The notes beneath the pieces were generated by a model, which made no database searches, had not been told where the DNA came from, and saw nothing but the letters and a program-made list of their open reading frames with translations. From Priapulus caudatus (Eukaryota; Priapulida; Priapulimorpha; Priapulimorphida; Priapulidae): DNA of 33,237 nucleotides. Location: assembly GCF_000485595.1 (NCBI RefSeq), contig NW_014577213.1, forward strand, positions 242,515 through 275,751, given 5' to 3'. A program made the translations under genes and the position numbers. Numbering within the stretch: position 1 is the first letter of the stretch; each line of letters starts with the position of its first letter. This document shows, in pieces, positions 8,585-19,324 of this stretch.

Positions 8585-10385
8585 CTTTGAACCCTGTTGC
8601 CGCGCCAAGTGGAGTACGTGACTCCGGTAGCAGGTTCCAGCTTCTGATTAATGTTTTCTAGGAAAGAAGCTAAAGTGTTCTGTACCCATCTGTCGCGCGT
8701 TTCTGATGTTGTTGTATGATAAGGCGGCCTGTGTTGCCGCGGCATATTGCGTTTAAGTGCTTTTGGGTGAGAAGCGATCGGGGAACCATGTCGACTGCTG
8801 CTTGGTCCATTGATTATTTTTTCAGAATAAGGCCTCTGTCGGCTTGACAAACACTTGCGCTATCTGCAAGCCGAGCGGCCATTGTAGCGCTCCTGCCGAA
8901 TCATTGCCCTGGTAACACTCTCAGTTTGCCTGTGGTAATTTCACGTTACGAAGCGCCGCTGCTCGATCTCTGCACTTCTCCAGGGAAGCAGCATATCCTT
9001 CTGTGTGTGTGGATCCCAGGACACGTACTACTTGCATACTTGAGACTTGGCCCTACGAATGCTTTGTATGCCATCTCGTTGACAGGCTTCTGGGCATCCT
9101 ACAAGGTTTTGCGCGATGAAATTTAGGGCCCGCGGTGCTTTTCGATTCGACCGGTTGATTGGGGGTAGACCAAGACTTAGAGAGGTCATCAGCCGAGCTC
9201 CACCGCGAGGTTTTTGAGTTGATGTTCCTCCCTTTTTGAGCTTGGTTCCATGATTGTATACGGTCTGCCATTTATTGGGGTTTGGTTTCCTTGACGTATT
9301 GTTGAGGCTGGCGGCACTTTTTTTGGCATTGAAAAACAATTTGCAGTTTTTGCGACCTGTTAATTTGCAACTAGCTTATTTCAATATGTTCCTCTTGAAG
9401 AAGCTCTGTATCAAGATCCGCCCACTTCTGATGGCGCTTTGTAGAATGCACGACAAATCATCTGCAAACAGCTTGGTGTGCTTGAGTCGATGCAATTACA
9501 TATGTTGTTTATTGAAACGAGGAACAGGAGGGGCCGCAGGGGACTGCTTCCCTGGGGCGGACTCACGACTTTACCGGTTACTTTTTTTTGATTTCTTTAC
9601 ATCTAACACTACAGTTTGGTGTCCTTTTTGGTCAAGCCAGTGTTACGTATCCATTATCAAGTTATTTCCTCTTGTTCCATAGTAGTTTAACTTAATGAAG
9701 CCAGTTTATTGTAGGGGATTGTGTCGCAACAGCCTTTGCGAAGTCTAAGATCACTACGTCTCTACTTGTTCTTTTTATCCCACTGTAACTAAGGTCGTTG
9801 ACAGTGGAAGCAGGCTGACGTCTCACAGCTGAAACCATGCTGGCAGTTTGCAAGTATATGATTGTTAGGTCAAAGTCGGTTCATCACAACCTCGCTGAAT
9901 ATGCCATGTGTTCCATGGAACTTTGCATGACACACAGGTACAAGGTATTGGTCTGTAGTTTGCTGGGTTCGATTTGTTTCCTTCTTGCTAGGCAGCTATG
10001 ATAGTTTGCGTTTAGCCAATCTCTGGCCATGTCCCCAGTGTGATATACTCTTGCTTGTATATACAGACACCGCATTGCCGCCTTATGATCTCCTGCATAG
10101 TTCTTCAGCAGTTGTTGTTTGTTAGCAATTGTCAAGGCCAATTTGCCTTTCTTAGGATCTAAGCGATTTTAGCTAGTTTCGCTTACGCTCGCGGTTAAGG
10201 TTTAATGGAGATGTCTTCCATTGTTGCAGCTGGCGCTGATGAGGCCGCCCATGTCAGCGGCATATTGCTCCTGTATTTTCTGTAGTGAAACTGATTCGTA
10301 CGGCGTCTGCCCTAGGAACCTCTGCCTTCTCTATTGTAGTAACACAAGTCTGTTTTTGTTCACGACGAGAAGCAGATGAAGCAAT
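8585..10385 (-). pseudogene. Jockey/CR1-like LINE reverse transcriptase, copy 1 (broken)
   Basis: Same element as 24735-26395, but with more frame breaks. On the minus strand, in order: AMRCLYIQARVYHTGDMARDW with DWLNAN (within 10141-9884), an LDFAKAF-like region near 9740-9760, FADD (9457-9468, intact), APRALNFIAQNLVGCPE (within 9339-9028) and a C-terminal piece with NINQKLEPATG (within 8850-8581). The endonuclease half is missing, so it is 5'-truncated like its copy. Relative to the second copy there are many extra single C or G bases that shift frame. This is the pattern expected of sequencing indels, so its apparent decay may be partly artificial. Confidence 0.85.
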
Positions 10386-10853
10386 TGTTTTTTTTACTAA
10401 TTTAATAGTTTATATTATTAATAGGTGCCAGCATAACATTCCAAAGCCCAGCCAGTGATTTTTACCCGTTGCTCAGCTGGGACACATAATATTCAGATGG
10501 CCTCAAAAATGGCATCTCGCAAAATTAAGCCAGATATTTGCATTGGCATGTTTTTTAAACGTCAAGCGGCAGCTCTTCTTATATTGCCCAGCATCCGCTT
10601 CCCGAATCTTATGTACATGTAATGATGTGGTGTATTATTTACAAATTGCATATTCGTTTTAAACTGCCGTAGTTTTCACAGAACAAAGAGAGCCCAGAAT
10701 TTACACAGATCACCGCAACCACAAGTAGTGTTTTTCCCTAAACCATTTAACTGCTTAGCTTCACAAATTGTATCTTGCATTCGTTTACACTGCATATTAT
10801 GATTACATATAATTAACAAGTCAATAAGTACAGTAGAAGCGCCTAGTCAGCTA
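10386..10853. other. Spacer between LINE and first X unit, copy 1
   Basis: It matches 26396-26824 along its length. No coding potential is shared by the two copies, and no function is recognised. Confidence 0.6.
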
Positions 10854-11478
10854 GGTAATCTCTGCTTCGTGTGCACGCAGTCACTACCATCCTGTCCACG
10901 ACCGTCCTAACGAATTATGATTAAAATTAAAATTCTATAATTTTGCAACGTATATTAACATGCATGCAGACACCGTGATAAATCTTGTTACCACTATTAA
11001 TGCTTCTGTTGCGGAAAACTTAATAAAAACGCTATATTTGGGCTTTTCTTCTTTGAATTGGAACAATTTCCCGCACTGCAATTAACCGCAGTGATTGCCA
11101 GCTGATGCCATTTTGAGTAGATGGCCGCTTCATTCGCCAGGGGCAGCACCATCGAAACGCAGTAATTACAATGGCATATAATAGGCTAAATACGCTATAG
11201 ATGTCAGAATCCCTTTAACAAGCGATGTGTCCAGTCTGTGTATCCAGTCTGTGGAGAGATGTTGCTTCCTACTCGCGCTGCCATACTACCTTATATCATA
11301 CGGCTGAAGGGGTCGTTGTCGTATCAGGTACTACAGATATGTACCCGAGGTACGAATGTACCCGATGTATACACAAGTGTACCAGACCTGTATCTCTCAG
11401 CACTAATATGTAACCTTGTGGCCTGGTTTACATAAACCGTACCTGCCCCTGAAAAATGGAGATCGAATGAAGACGGTC
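10854..11478. repeat. X unit 1
   Basis: This is the first of five copies of a ~0.6-0.65-kb unit that starts near TATCTCTGTTCGTGTGCAC and ends with GATCGAATGAAGACGGTCAT, the phrase that opens the purine array. A recognisable inner part reads TATTTGGGCTTTTCTTC, then CATTCGCCAGG, CAGTCTGTG, and a cluster of GTACC/GGTAC words (11328-11385). I see no frame conserved between copies, so it is treated as non-coding. Confidence 0.85.
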
Positions 11479-12814
11479 ATGGAGGAGGAGTAGGGGGCAG
11501 GAAGAGGAGGAGGAGTGAGGACAGGAGGAGGAAGAGGGGAAGAAGGAATGGAGTAGGGCAGAGGAGGCAGGCGAGGGAGGAGAATGGCAGGAGCGAAAGG
11601 AGAGGAGGCAGGGGGAGGCAGGCAGCGGAGAAGGTGATGGAGAGATCGATATGAAGAAGGTCATGCTGAGGCAGGCAGTAAGGGCGCAGGAGGAGGTGGA
11701 GGAGGAGGAGCCGAGTGCAGGAGGAAACGCGAGGAAAGTGAGGGGAGCCATCGAATAAAAGCGTAATGGGAGGTGAAGGCAGTTAGGGGCAGGAGGAGGT
11801 AGGAGGGAGGAGAGAGGAGCGAGGAGGCGGAGAGAACCGTAAATGGAGTAGGCGAGAGGAGGGAAGAGGGGAGGAGGGAGGAGAAGTGAGTAGACGAGGG
11901 AGAAGCGCGGTGTGATGGCAGTTAGGGGCAGCTGGGAAGCAGGGAGGAGGAGGAGGAGGGAGGCAGGAGGAGGGGCAGCGAGGCCAGGAAAGGCGAGAAG
12001 GTGATGCAGATCGAATTAAAAACGGTCATGGAGGAGGAGTAGGGCAGGAGGTAGCCGGAAGAGGAGGAGGAGCGGAGAAGGGAAGGGAGATAGGCTGATG
12101 CAGGTAGGTTGGAGCGAGGAGGACGGGACGGAGAGGAAGACAGCGAGCCAGAGGAAGAGGAGGTAGGAAGAGAGAGGAGGGCGGAGGGGCGTAGGAGGAA
12201 GAGGAAGCGGCGAGAAGGTGATAAGAGCATCTAACAAAGAAGGTCATGAGAGCGCCAGGGAGGAGCAGAGGAGGAGCGAGGAGGAGGAGGAGGAAAGAAC
12301 GGTGATGGAGTAGAGGACAGGAGCGAACAGGGCGAGGAGGAGGAGGAGAGAAAGTTGATGGAGTAGGGGGAGGAGGAGCCCAGGGGAGGAGGAGGAGGTC
12401 AGGAGGAGCGAGGGGGAGCAAGCGCTGGATGGAAGATGGAGAGGAGCTGAGGAGCGCCAGAAGCGAGAGGAGTAGGAGGCAAGAGGACGAGGAGGAGAAG
12501 GGGAGAGGTGATGGACGCTAGGGGGAGGGAGGAGGTAGGCAGAGAGCCGAAGAGGGGAGGAGAGGCAGGAGGGGCCGAGGTAGCAGTGAGCCGGAGAAGG
12601 TGATGGAGACTCGAATTGAAAGAAGGTCGTGGCAGGAGCGAGGCAGGCAGGAGAGGAAGAAGGGGAGAAGGTAATGAAGTTTAGGGGGGAAGACAGGAGG
12701 AGCGAGGACCGGAAGAGAGAACGGCGAGGGGACGGGCACGGAGGAGCGGCAGAAGGTGATGAAGATCGAATGAAGACGGTCATGGAAGAGAAGTAGGGGG
12801 CAGGAGGAGGAGGG
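11455..12814. repeat. Purine-rich minisatellite P1
   Basis: About 1.36 kb, almost wholly A and G on the plus strand, built of GGAGGA/GAGGAG runs. A longer phrase close to GATCGAATGAAGAAGGTCAT, then GGAGGAGGAGTAGGGGGCAGG, returns at irregular spacing (11459, 11640, 12003, 12600, 12757). Long Ser/Pro/Leu-rich minus-strand frames across it are artefacts of the composition. Confidence 0.92.
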
Positions 12815-13477
12815 TATCTCTGTTCGTGTGCACAGCAGTCACTAACCATCCTGTCACCGACCGTCCTAACGGAATTATGATTAAATCCTAAAAAATTTAA
12901 TGACTTTGCAAACGTATTAAAACATGCATGCAAACACGCTGATAAATCTTAAGTAGCCTATAAATAGCTCATGTGGGAGAAACTTAAAAACGCCTATATT
13001 TGGCTTTTCTTCTTTTGATTGCGAACAATTTCCCGCACTGCAATTACCACAGCGATTGCCACGCTGAATGCCATTTTTTGAGTACGATGGCCGCTCATTC
13101 GCCAGGCGCGCAGCACCATCGCAAACGCCAGTAATCATACACATGCGCAGTATAATAGGCTAAATACCGCTGATAGATGTCAGAATTAAAAACTTTAAAC
13201 AAGCGATGTGTCAGTCTGTGTAATTCCGTTATCTGTGGAGAGATTGTTTGCTTCCTACTCGCCTCCTGCCATACTACCCTTATAATCATTACGGCCTGAA
13301 AGGGCGCCGTTGTGTCGCTATCAGGTACTACAGATATGTACCCGAGGTACGAATGTACCCGATGTATACACAAGTGTACCAGACCTGTATCTTCTCAGCA
13401 TATATGTACCTTGTGGCCTGTGTTTACATAAACGTACCTGCCCTGAAATTGGAGATCGACATGAAAGCGGTCATCGG
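12815..13477. repeat. X unit 2
   Basis: It aligns end to end with the other X units, again starting TATCTCTGTTCGTGTGCAC straight after a P-array end (GGCAGGAGGAGGAGGG). Scattered one- to three-base insertions distinguish it from the unit at 26825. Confidence 0.85.
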
Positions 13478-14839
13478 AGGCAGGAGTAGGGGCCGCAATG
13501 AACGAGGAGGAGGAGGAGCACGACGGAGGGGCGACGGAAGGGCCATGGCAGTAGAGAGAGGCAGGAGGCAGCCAAAGGGAGGAGAATGGAGGAGGAGGAA
13601 GAGGAGGCAGGGGAGAGGAGAGATCCGGAGCGGAGCCAAGGTGATAGGAGATCCGATGAAGAAGTCATGGAGGAGAGAGTAGGCGTGGCACGGAGGAGGA
13701 GGGAGGAGGAGCGAGGACGGAGGAGGAGCCGAACGGGAGAAAGTGAGGGAGATCAATTGAAGGTAATTGGGCACGGAGGACAGTAAGGGGGACAGGATAG
13801 GAGGAGGAAGGGAGGGGAGACAGGTTAATGAGCAGAGTAGGGAGAGGAGCGAAGCGAGGGGCAGCCGAGGAGGAGAAGGAGGCTAGGAGGCAGAAGGTGC
13901 ATGGATGTACGGCCGCGGCAGGCAGAAGAGGCAGGAGGGAGCCGAGGAGAGAGAGGAGGAGGGAGGGCAGAGGGAGGAGGAGCGAAAGGAGAACGCGGAT
14001 GGCAGATCCGAATAAAAACGGTCACTGGACGAAGGGTAGGCGGCAGGAGGAGGGAGGAGGAGGCAGGAAGGCAAGGGAGGAAGCGTGATGCCAAGTAGGT
14101 GCGAGGAGGAGCGACGGCAGAGGAGAAAGAGCGAGGAGAGGAGGCGGCGAGGAGGAGGCAGCGAGGAGCGGAGAATGGTGATAGAAGATCTAATCAAACG
14201 AAGGCTCATCGGAGGAGGAAGAGGGAGGCAGGAGCGAGAAGGCCAGGAGGCAGCGAAAGACGAAAGGGGTGATGGAAGTAGGGGGAGGGAGGAACAAGGG
14301 GAGCGAGGGAGGAGGAGAGAAGGTGCATGGAGTAGCGGGGAGGGAGCGAGCAGGGAGGACGCGCAAAGACGGAGGAGGAGTAGGGCGAGTGGGAGAATGG
14401 TGATGGAAGAGCCGGAGCGAGGACGGCAGGAGAAGGATGGGAGGAGGCGCGAGAAGTGATGACGAGGGAGAGCCGGGGATGGGGTAGCGAGTTAGGAGCG
14501 CAGTGAGGAGGAGGAGAGAGAAGGGGCAGACAGGCTGATGGAGTAGGTGGGCGGGTAAGTCGCGAGAGAGAGGAGGAGCACGAGCGAGGAAGAGCCGAGG
14601 AGGAGCAGGAGGAGGGGGAGGAAGGAGGGAGCGAGTAATGGTCGATGGAAGATCGAATGAAGAATGTGTGAAGAGGGAGGAGGAGGAAGAGGGTGGCACG
14701 AAGGTAATGGAAGTAGGGGGAAGAGGAGCGAGAGAAGGAGGACAGAGAGGCGAGAGGAGGAGCGGAGAAGGTGAGAAGATCGAATGAAGATAATGAAGAC
14801 GCGTCATGGAAAGAAGCTAGCGGGGCCGACGGAGCGAGG
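13478..14839. repeat. Purine-rich minisatellite P2
   Basis: Same composition and phrases as P1 (GATC-GAATGAAG-GGTCAT variants at 13640, 14005, 14180, 14640 and 14770). It ends in GGAGCGAGG directly before the third X unit. Arg/Gly/Glu-rich plus-strand frames are by-products. Confidence 0.92.
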
Positions 14840-15500
14840 TATCTCTGTTCGTCGCTGCACAGCAGTCACTACATCTGCTCACCGACCGTTTCGTAACGAA
14901 TTATTGATTAAAAATAAAATTAGATGATTCTGCCAAACGTAATATAACATCGCATGCAACACGTATCAAATCTGATACTTACTTGATGCTCTGTGGGAAG
15001 CTTGAAAAACGCTAATTTGCGGGCTTTCTTTCTGATTGAATTCGGAACAATTTATCTCGGCACTGCCAATTAACCGGCAGTGGAATTGCAGCTGCATGGC
15101 CATTGATGTAGTGGCCCGCTCATTCGACCATTGGCAGCATCGAAAGCAGTCGAGTAATTACAAATGGCAGTAATCAGTTAAACTACGCTATTAGAGCAGA
15201 TCTAACTTAATTCAACGCGAATGTGTCCAGTCTGTGTATCCGTTAGTCTGTGGAGAGATGTTGCTTCCTACTCGCGCTGCCATACTACCATACTATCTAT
15301 ACCGGCTGAAAGGGTCGTCTGTGTTAATCATGTACTACAGATTATGATACCCGAAGTACCGTATGTACCGCTATGTATAGCAAAGCGTACTAGACTGTAG
15401 CTTCTCAGCATCATAATGTACCTTGCTGGGCCTGTCGCTTTACATCAAACGTTACCTGCCCCTGAACATGGCGAGATCGAATGAAGACGCCGTCATTGGA
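14840..15500. repeat. X unit 3
   Basis: Third X unit of copy 1, the most disturbed by small insertions (for example GTCGCTGCACAGCAGTCAC near 14850). It is recognisable throughout and ends at ATCGAATGAAGACGCCGTCA. Confidence 0.85.
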
Positions 15501-16378
15501 GCGAGGATAAGGGGGCAGAGAGGAGGAGGAGGAGGACGGGGGGAGAGGTCGACTGGAGTTAGGGAGAGGAGGAGGAGGGGAGGAGGAGAGCGAGGCAGGA
15601 TGAGGAGTGAGGGGGAGCGAGGGAGGAGCGGAGAACCGGTGAGGAGATCGAATGGAAGCAGGTCATGGAGGGACGGCAGTAGCGGGCAGAGGAGGACGGA
15701 GCGCCCAGGAGCGAGGAGCGGCAGGAGGAGGAGAGAGGAGGAGGGTGGAGCAAGGTAATGGAGGTAGGGACGACGGAGAAGAGGTCGAGGGGAGCGAGGA
15801 GAAGGCAGGGAGAGAGGAGGAAGGTGATTGGAGTCAGGGAGCGAGGAGGAGGAGCGCGGAGAGCAGGGGGGAGCGAGGCAGGAGCCGAGAAGAGTGACTG
15901 GAGAATCGAATGGAAGAAGGATCGTGGAGCGAGGTAGGAGCGGTGGCAGAGGAGGAGGAGGTAACGGAGGGAGAACTTATGGAGTAGGAGGAGGAGGAGG
16001 CAAGAGGGAGAAAACGGTAATTAATAGGAGGGGGAAGAGGAGCGAGGAGAGAAAAGGATCCGGGGCGGAGGAAGGAGGAGCGGGAGAGGTGATGAAGATC
16101 GAATGAGACGGGTCATGGAGAGGAAGTTAGGGGGCTACGGAGGAAAGACGGCAGAGAGGAGGGAGGTCGGCGGTGGAAGAAGGTGTTGTAGTAGCGTGAG
16201 AGAGAGGAGGAGGAGGAGGAGGAGGAGGAGGCAGGAAGTCAGGAGGAGGGAGACGGTGTCTGGAGTAGGGAGGAGGAGGAGGCAGCGGAGACTCGAGGGG
16301 CAGGCGGAAGGAGGGAGGAGGAGCGGAGAAGCAGCTGATGGAGATCGAATGAAGAAGCCGTCATGGAGGAGGAGTAGG
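15501..16378. repeat. Purine-rich minisatellite P3
   Basis: About 0.88 kb of GGAGGA-type repeat with the GATCGAATG phrase at 15645, 15905, 16095 and 16345. It ends GGAGGAGGAGTAGG before the Y unit, the same join as at 22438 and 30120. Confidence 0.92.
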
Positions 16379-16389
16379 CGTTTTAGGCG

Positions 16390-16500
16390 CGCTCTTGTTG
16401 AGCGACGCGTCTGTCTAGCTAGACTTATGGCCAAAACAACTACCAGACTAGCTTCCACTGGAACCTACTCCATGCCTAAACACGCTGCCAACAAGACATT
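16390..16500. repeat. Y-flanking direct repeat R, left copy (unit 1)
   Basis: Segment beginning near TTGTTGAGCGACGCGTCTG with GTCTAGCTAGAC and ACTACCAGACTAGC. In the cleaner copy at 22445 the words AGCTAGACT and AGTCTAGCT form a 9-bp inverted pair around a 19-base loop. It is repeated directly at 18528. Confidence 0.7.
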
Positions 16501-17889
16501 CTTAGCATTTCTATACACTACCCTGGTCATCGATTCATGCTTCCTCGCCTGATCTACACTCTCAACCTAAACCTAAACAATTAAAAAAAAAAAAAAATAC
16601 GTACGCCTGATACTTTCCTAATCAACCCAACGACCGAGAAACGTCTTTCTGTCGATATAAAAACAACCCACAATCACATACACACCAAACATAACAAACA
16701 ATTCAAACACCCATTACAAAATAGAAAACACATATGAAGCGCTCAGAAAAAGTCAACGATAACAAGTTCGATCAAATACAAGCTTCAGAAACCCAACACA
16801 TTGGCATGAAACACATTCTGATATCGCCTGCAATGTACTCTTCACTCTTGCGTATTTTTATTGGCGCTGTAACGTACGTGGCGATATGCGCTTATACGAC
16901 ACGCATCACGCCGAAACCATGCACACAGGCACTTAATAAACACCAGCGGCCACTGATGTGGTGACTTTTGGCCACTTTCCACACACTCATACAGCCACAA
17001 AAATCATCGATCACATCGGTCCATACATACATCATACATCATACAGCCAACCCAAAAATACGCAAAACTGATTTCATATTTTCGACATGAAATGTTTTTT
17101 GCCTATAATCCAAACTCTAATTAAAAGAATGTTTTTTGTTTAGCGGTTCTGACAATATAGTGGAAACTTAACGTTACTGGTTAGCACAAATTCAAAGAAA
17201 ACGATCACAAATTTCTAAAACAAAGTTTCACTGTAGAAGATTTTTCACAAAAAAAACGCGTTACAAAGCATATATCATGAACAACAATACCGCGTACATA
17301 AAAACAACCATAAAGACCATACATAACATACATTACATGCATACATACAATGTCAGTTAATTAAGCGTGCTGAAACAACTGCGGAGTCGGCATTCCTTAT
17401 GTCAAAGTATTATTCCGCCTCCGCCAAAGTATATACGCCATAGAACATTAACATAACATGCGACCTTTTGTCAACCTAAAACAGGCTATAAGGGATACCC
17501 CAAAAAAACACGTATGCGCGTGAATAGCTGTCCATGGTGTATACAGGAAAAACCCTGCGAGTATTAACGTTATAACTAACGTTTTCACTTTCAATTACGA
17601 AATAAATGCCGACACAAGATTGATTCACATACCCATTTTTAAGTATTTCCGTCTCGTCATTCTTGCGTTCTTGTCCTTTCGCTGCTGACTGCATCCTTCT
17701 TTCCTTTCTCGGAATCTATTCTTCCTTTCTTCGCTACCTTCTCTCTTCCCCTGTTGACAAACCTTTGCCGACGCCGGCAGGCCGCAACGGTCCTTCCTTC
17801 TCCACGATCTCAGCACGATCCTCGTCGCCATCGTCATCGTCGTCGGCGGCTACAGCGCAGCCTGCGCTCCCATCTCATCATCAAAAAAA

Positions 17890-18119
17890 CTCGCTCTTTC
17901 CGTCCCTCTCTCCCTGCTCGCTCTCCTCATTCTTCCTCCTGTCTCTTTGCTGCGCCCATAGATCGCATATAGTGTTTTTTTTTCTCTTTCGGCTATACTC
18001 TCTCCCATCTCCGTCATCCGGAACTAGCCTTTTCCGTCCTTCTCTCCCTCTCCTCGCCCCTCTACCGTCATTCTTCCTCTGTTTCGTTCGCTGGCTCGTA
18101 GCATCGATATAATAAAGTA
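17890..18119. repeat. Pyrimidine-rich tandem duplication inside Y
   Basis: Two tandem copies, ~134 bp apart, of a block that begins CTCTTTCCGTCCCTCTCTCC / CTTTTCCGTCCTTCTCTCC, contains ATTCTTCCTC and ends at ATCG-ATAT. The same duplication is present in Y unit 3 (about 31705-31917), so it predates the larger duplication. In minus-strand reading it gives Arg/Lys/Glu-rich frames of no recognised family. Confidence 0.7.
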
Positions 18120-18527
18120 AGAACTTGCGTTGTGTCCCGCGAACAGCGATTACCCAGGTTTTGGACTGTCACGGCAACCAAAATGCTAACGTTGAATGAT
18201 TGACAGAAGGCAAACTTGTTGTAGTAACCGCGAATAAACTTTAATAACGCCATACACAGTGTTCGTCACATTCGCACAAAGAGACAAAGACCGCGCACAC
18301 GACGCATACGCGCGTCGTGCCTCCTTCCGCGACCAGAACCAGAATCCCCGTCTACATCTCTCTCCTCCTCTATTACCCCCCAAAACTTCCTACAAACCTA
18401 CTGCCCGCACATGTAACCGTTCTCACAGACTGCGCTCCTACCCCCCATTTCACAATGACCCTCTAATCTGTTCTAACCTAACCACGTCTATCATTCTCCC
18501 TAATTACAATCAATGTAGCCGCGCCAT

Positions 18528-18632
18528 CTTGTTGCGCAACGCTTCTGTCTGTAACTAGACTATGGCTAAAGACAACTTACAGGTCTAGTTCACCTGACTA
18601 CTCCATTTGCTAACGACGCCTGTAATGACATG
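18528..18632. repeat. Y-flanking direct repeat R, right copy (unit 1)
   Basis: TTGTTGCGCAACGCTTCTG, then AACTAGACTATGGCTAAAG and CTGACTACTCC match the segment at 16390 and 22445. It lies directly before the transposon tail at 18640. Confidence 0.7.
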
Positions 18633-18639
18633 GTTACAA

Positions 18640-18965
18640 TACGACAACCGACCCCTTCAGCTATAACTACGAGCAAATTACATCGCCATGCGCGCATTCA
18701 AATCATACCCTACCAAACTGCCCTTCTCCTCCTATTGAACAAAAATGGCTGGCGTGTACAGGATGGAGTTATGTTCCCGCGAGGGGTACTCACCCGCCCT
18801 CACGCTGTGATTGAGCTGATTAAATTAAATGTGCGTTTGTAAATTTGCGACGTGCAAAGGAACACGGCTGCAGTTGTAGCTCTAGTAAACTGTACGCTAG
18901 TAAACGGCCTACTAGAGCTAGGTGCAGTTGTTACAGAACGCGTTTTTCCTTGCCACTTCCTCCCT
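18640..18965 (+). pseudogene. C-terminal tail of the transposon ORF (Cys-rich), copy 1
   Basis: Pieces of the missing C-terminus of the family at 3300-5090 occur here in several frames. ANYIAMRAFKSYPTKLP lies near 18672-18735. After a frame change come NGWRVQDGVMFP and PHAVIELIK (to about 18830). After another change there is GCSCSSSKLYASKR, then ARCSCYR. The CSC...RCSC spacing fits the tesmin/CXC-like cysteine tail that I associate with this family. The join between 'SKNWEG' (ending ~4990) and 'ANYIAMR' would need only a few dozen residues, so the two pieces are complementary ends of one kind of protein. At least two frameshifts are present, and the piece is not translatable as is. Confidence 0.65.
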
Positions 18966-19324
18966 GTACAATCTATGTTAATAACTGTGCAAATATGTGC
19001 ATCAAAAACGTCGTATATAAGAAGAGTTCATCATGATTAATTAGTCAGTTGTTCGTATTGAGTGTTCAAGCCTATTTAAATTCTCTGAATTACTTTCCAT
19101 GTTTGTTTGTTCCTTATGTATCATCTATTTGTGGATTTTATTCTTTTGGCATAATTGAAATATATTGTTGTATAATTTGTTGTATTTTTAATAAATATTT
19201 TAATAATAATAATTATTATTATTATTATTTGGAATATTATTCAATATTAGAGCAACATTGTGTTTTAGCTTAATTTGTGTTAATAAACAAGTTGAACCAA
19301 TTAAAAGAGATCCTATTTTACTAG
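18966..19324. other. 3' untranslated-like stretch of the transposon, copy 1
   Basis: AT-rich DNA between the Cys-rich tail and the inverted repeat, with an AAT/ATT patch at 19199-19230. It matches 32700-33050. AATAAA at 19282-19287 is a plausible polyadenylation signal, by position only. Confidence 0.5.

Larger units (their letters stand above)
16379..18639. repeat. Y unit 1, non-coding part
   Basis: It aligns with 22439-23822 (truncated) and 30121-32399. It is bounded by two direct copies of a ~100-120-bp segment (about 16390-16500 and 18528-18632). It contains AACCTAAACCTAAAC near 16563, CATACATCAT repeats near 17020-17045 and a ~134-bp tandem duplication at 17890-18119. Relative to the other two copies about 50 bp is missing near 16918. 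I find no open frame preserved in all three copies, so any protein here is unproven. Confidence 0.75.

Noticed and set aside
11428-16458. Long Ser/Pro/Leu-rich (minus) and Arg/Gly/Glu-rich (plus) frames, up to 229 codons
   Set aside because: They are direct translations of GGAGGA-type purine arrays. Frames are not conserved between arrays, and no domain is visible.
17663-18112. 149-codon Ser/Leu/Arg-rich plus-strand frame in Y unit 1
   Set aside because: It spans a pyrimidine-rich tandem duplication. The Y unit 3 version does not keep the frame, and no motif is recognised.
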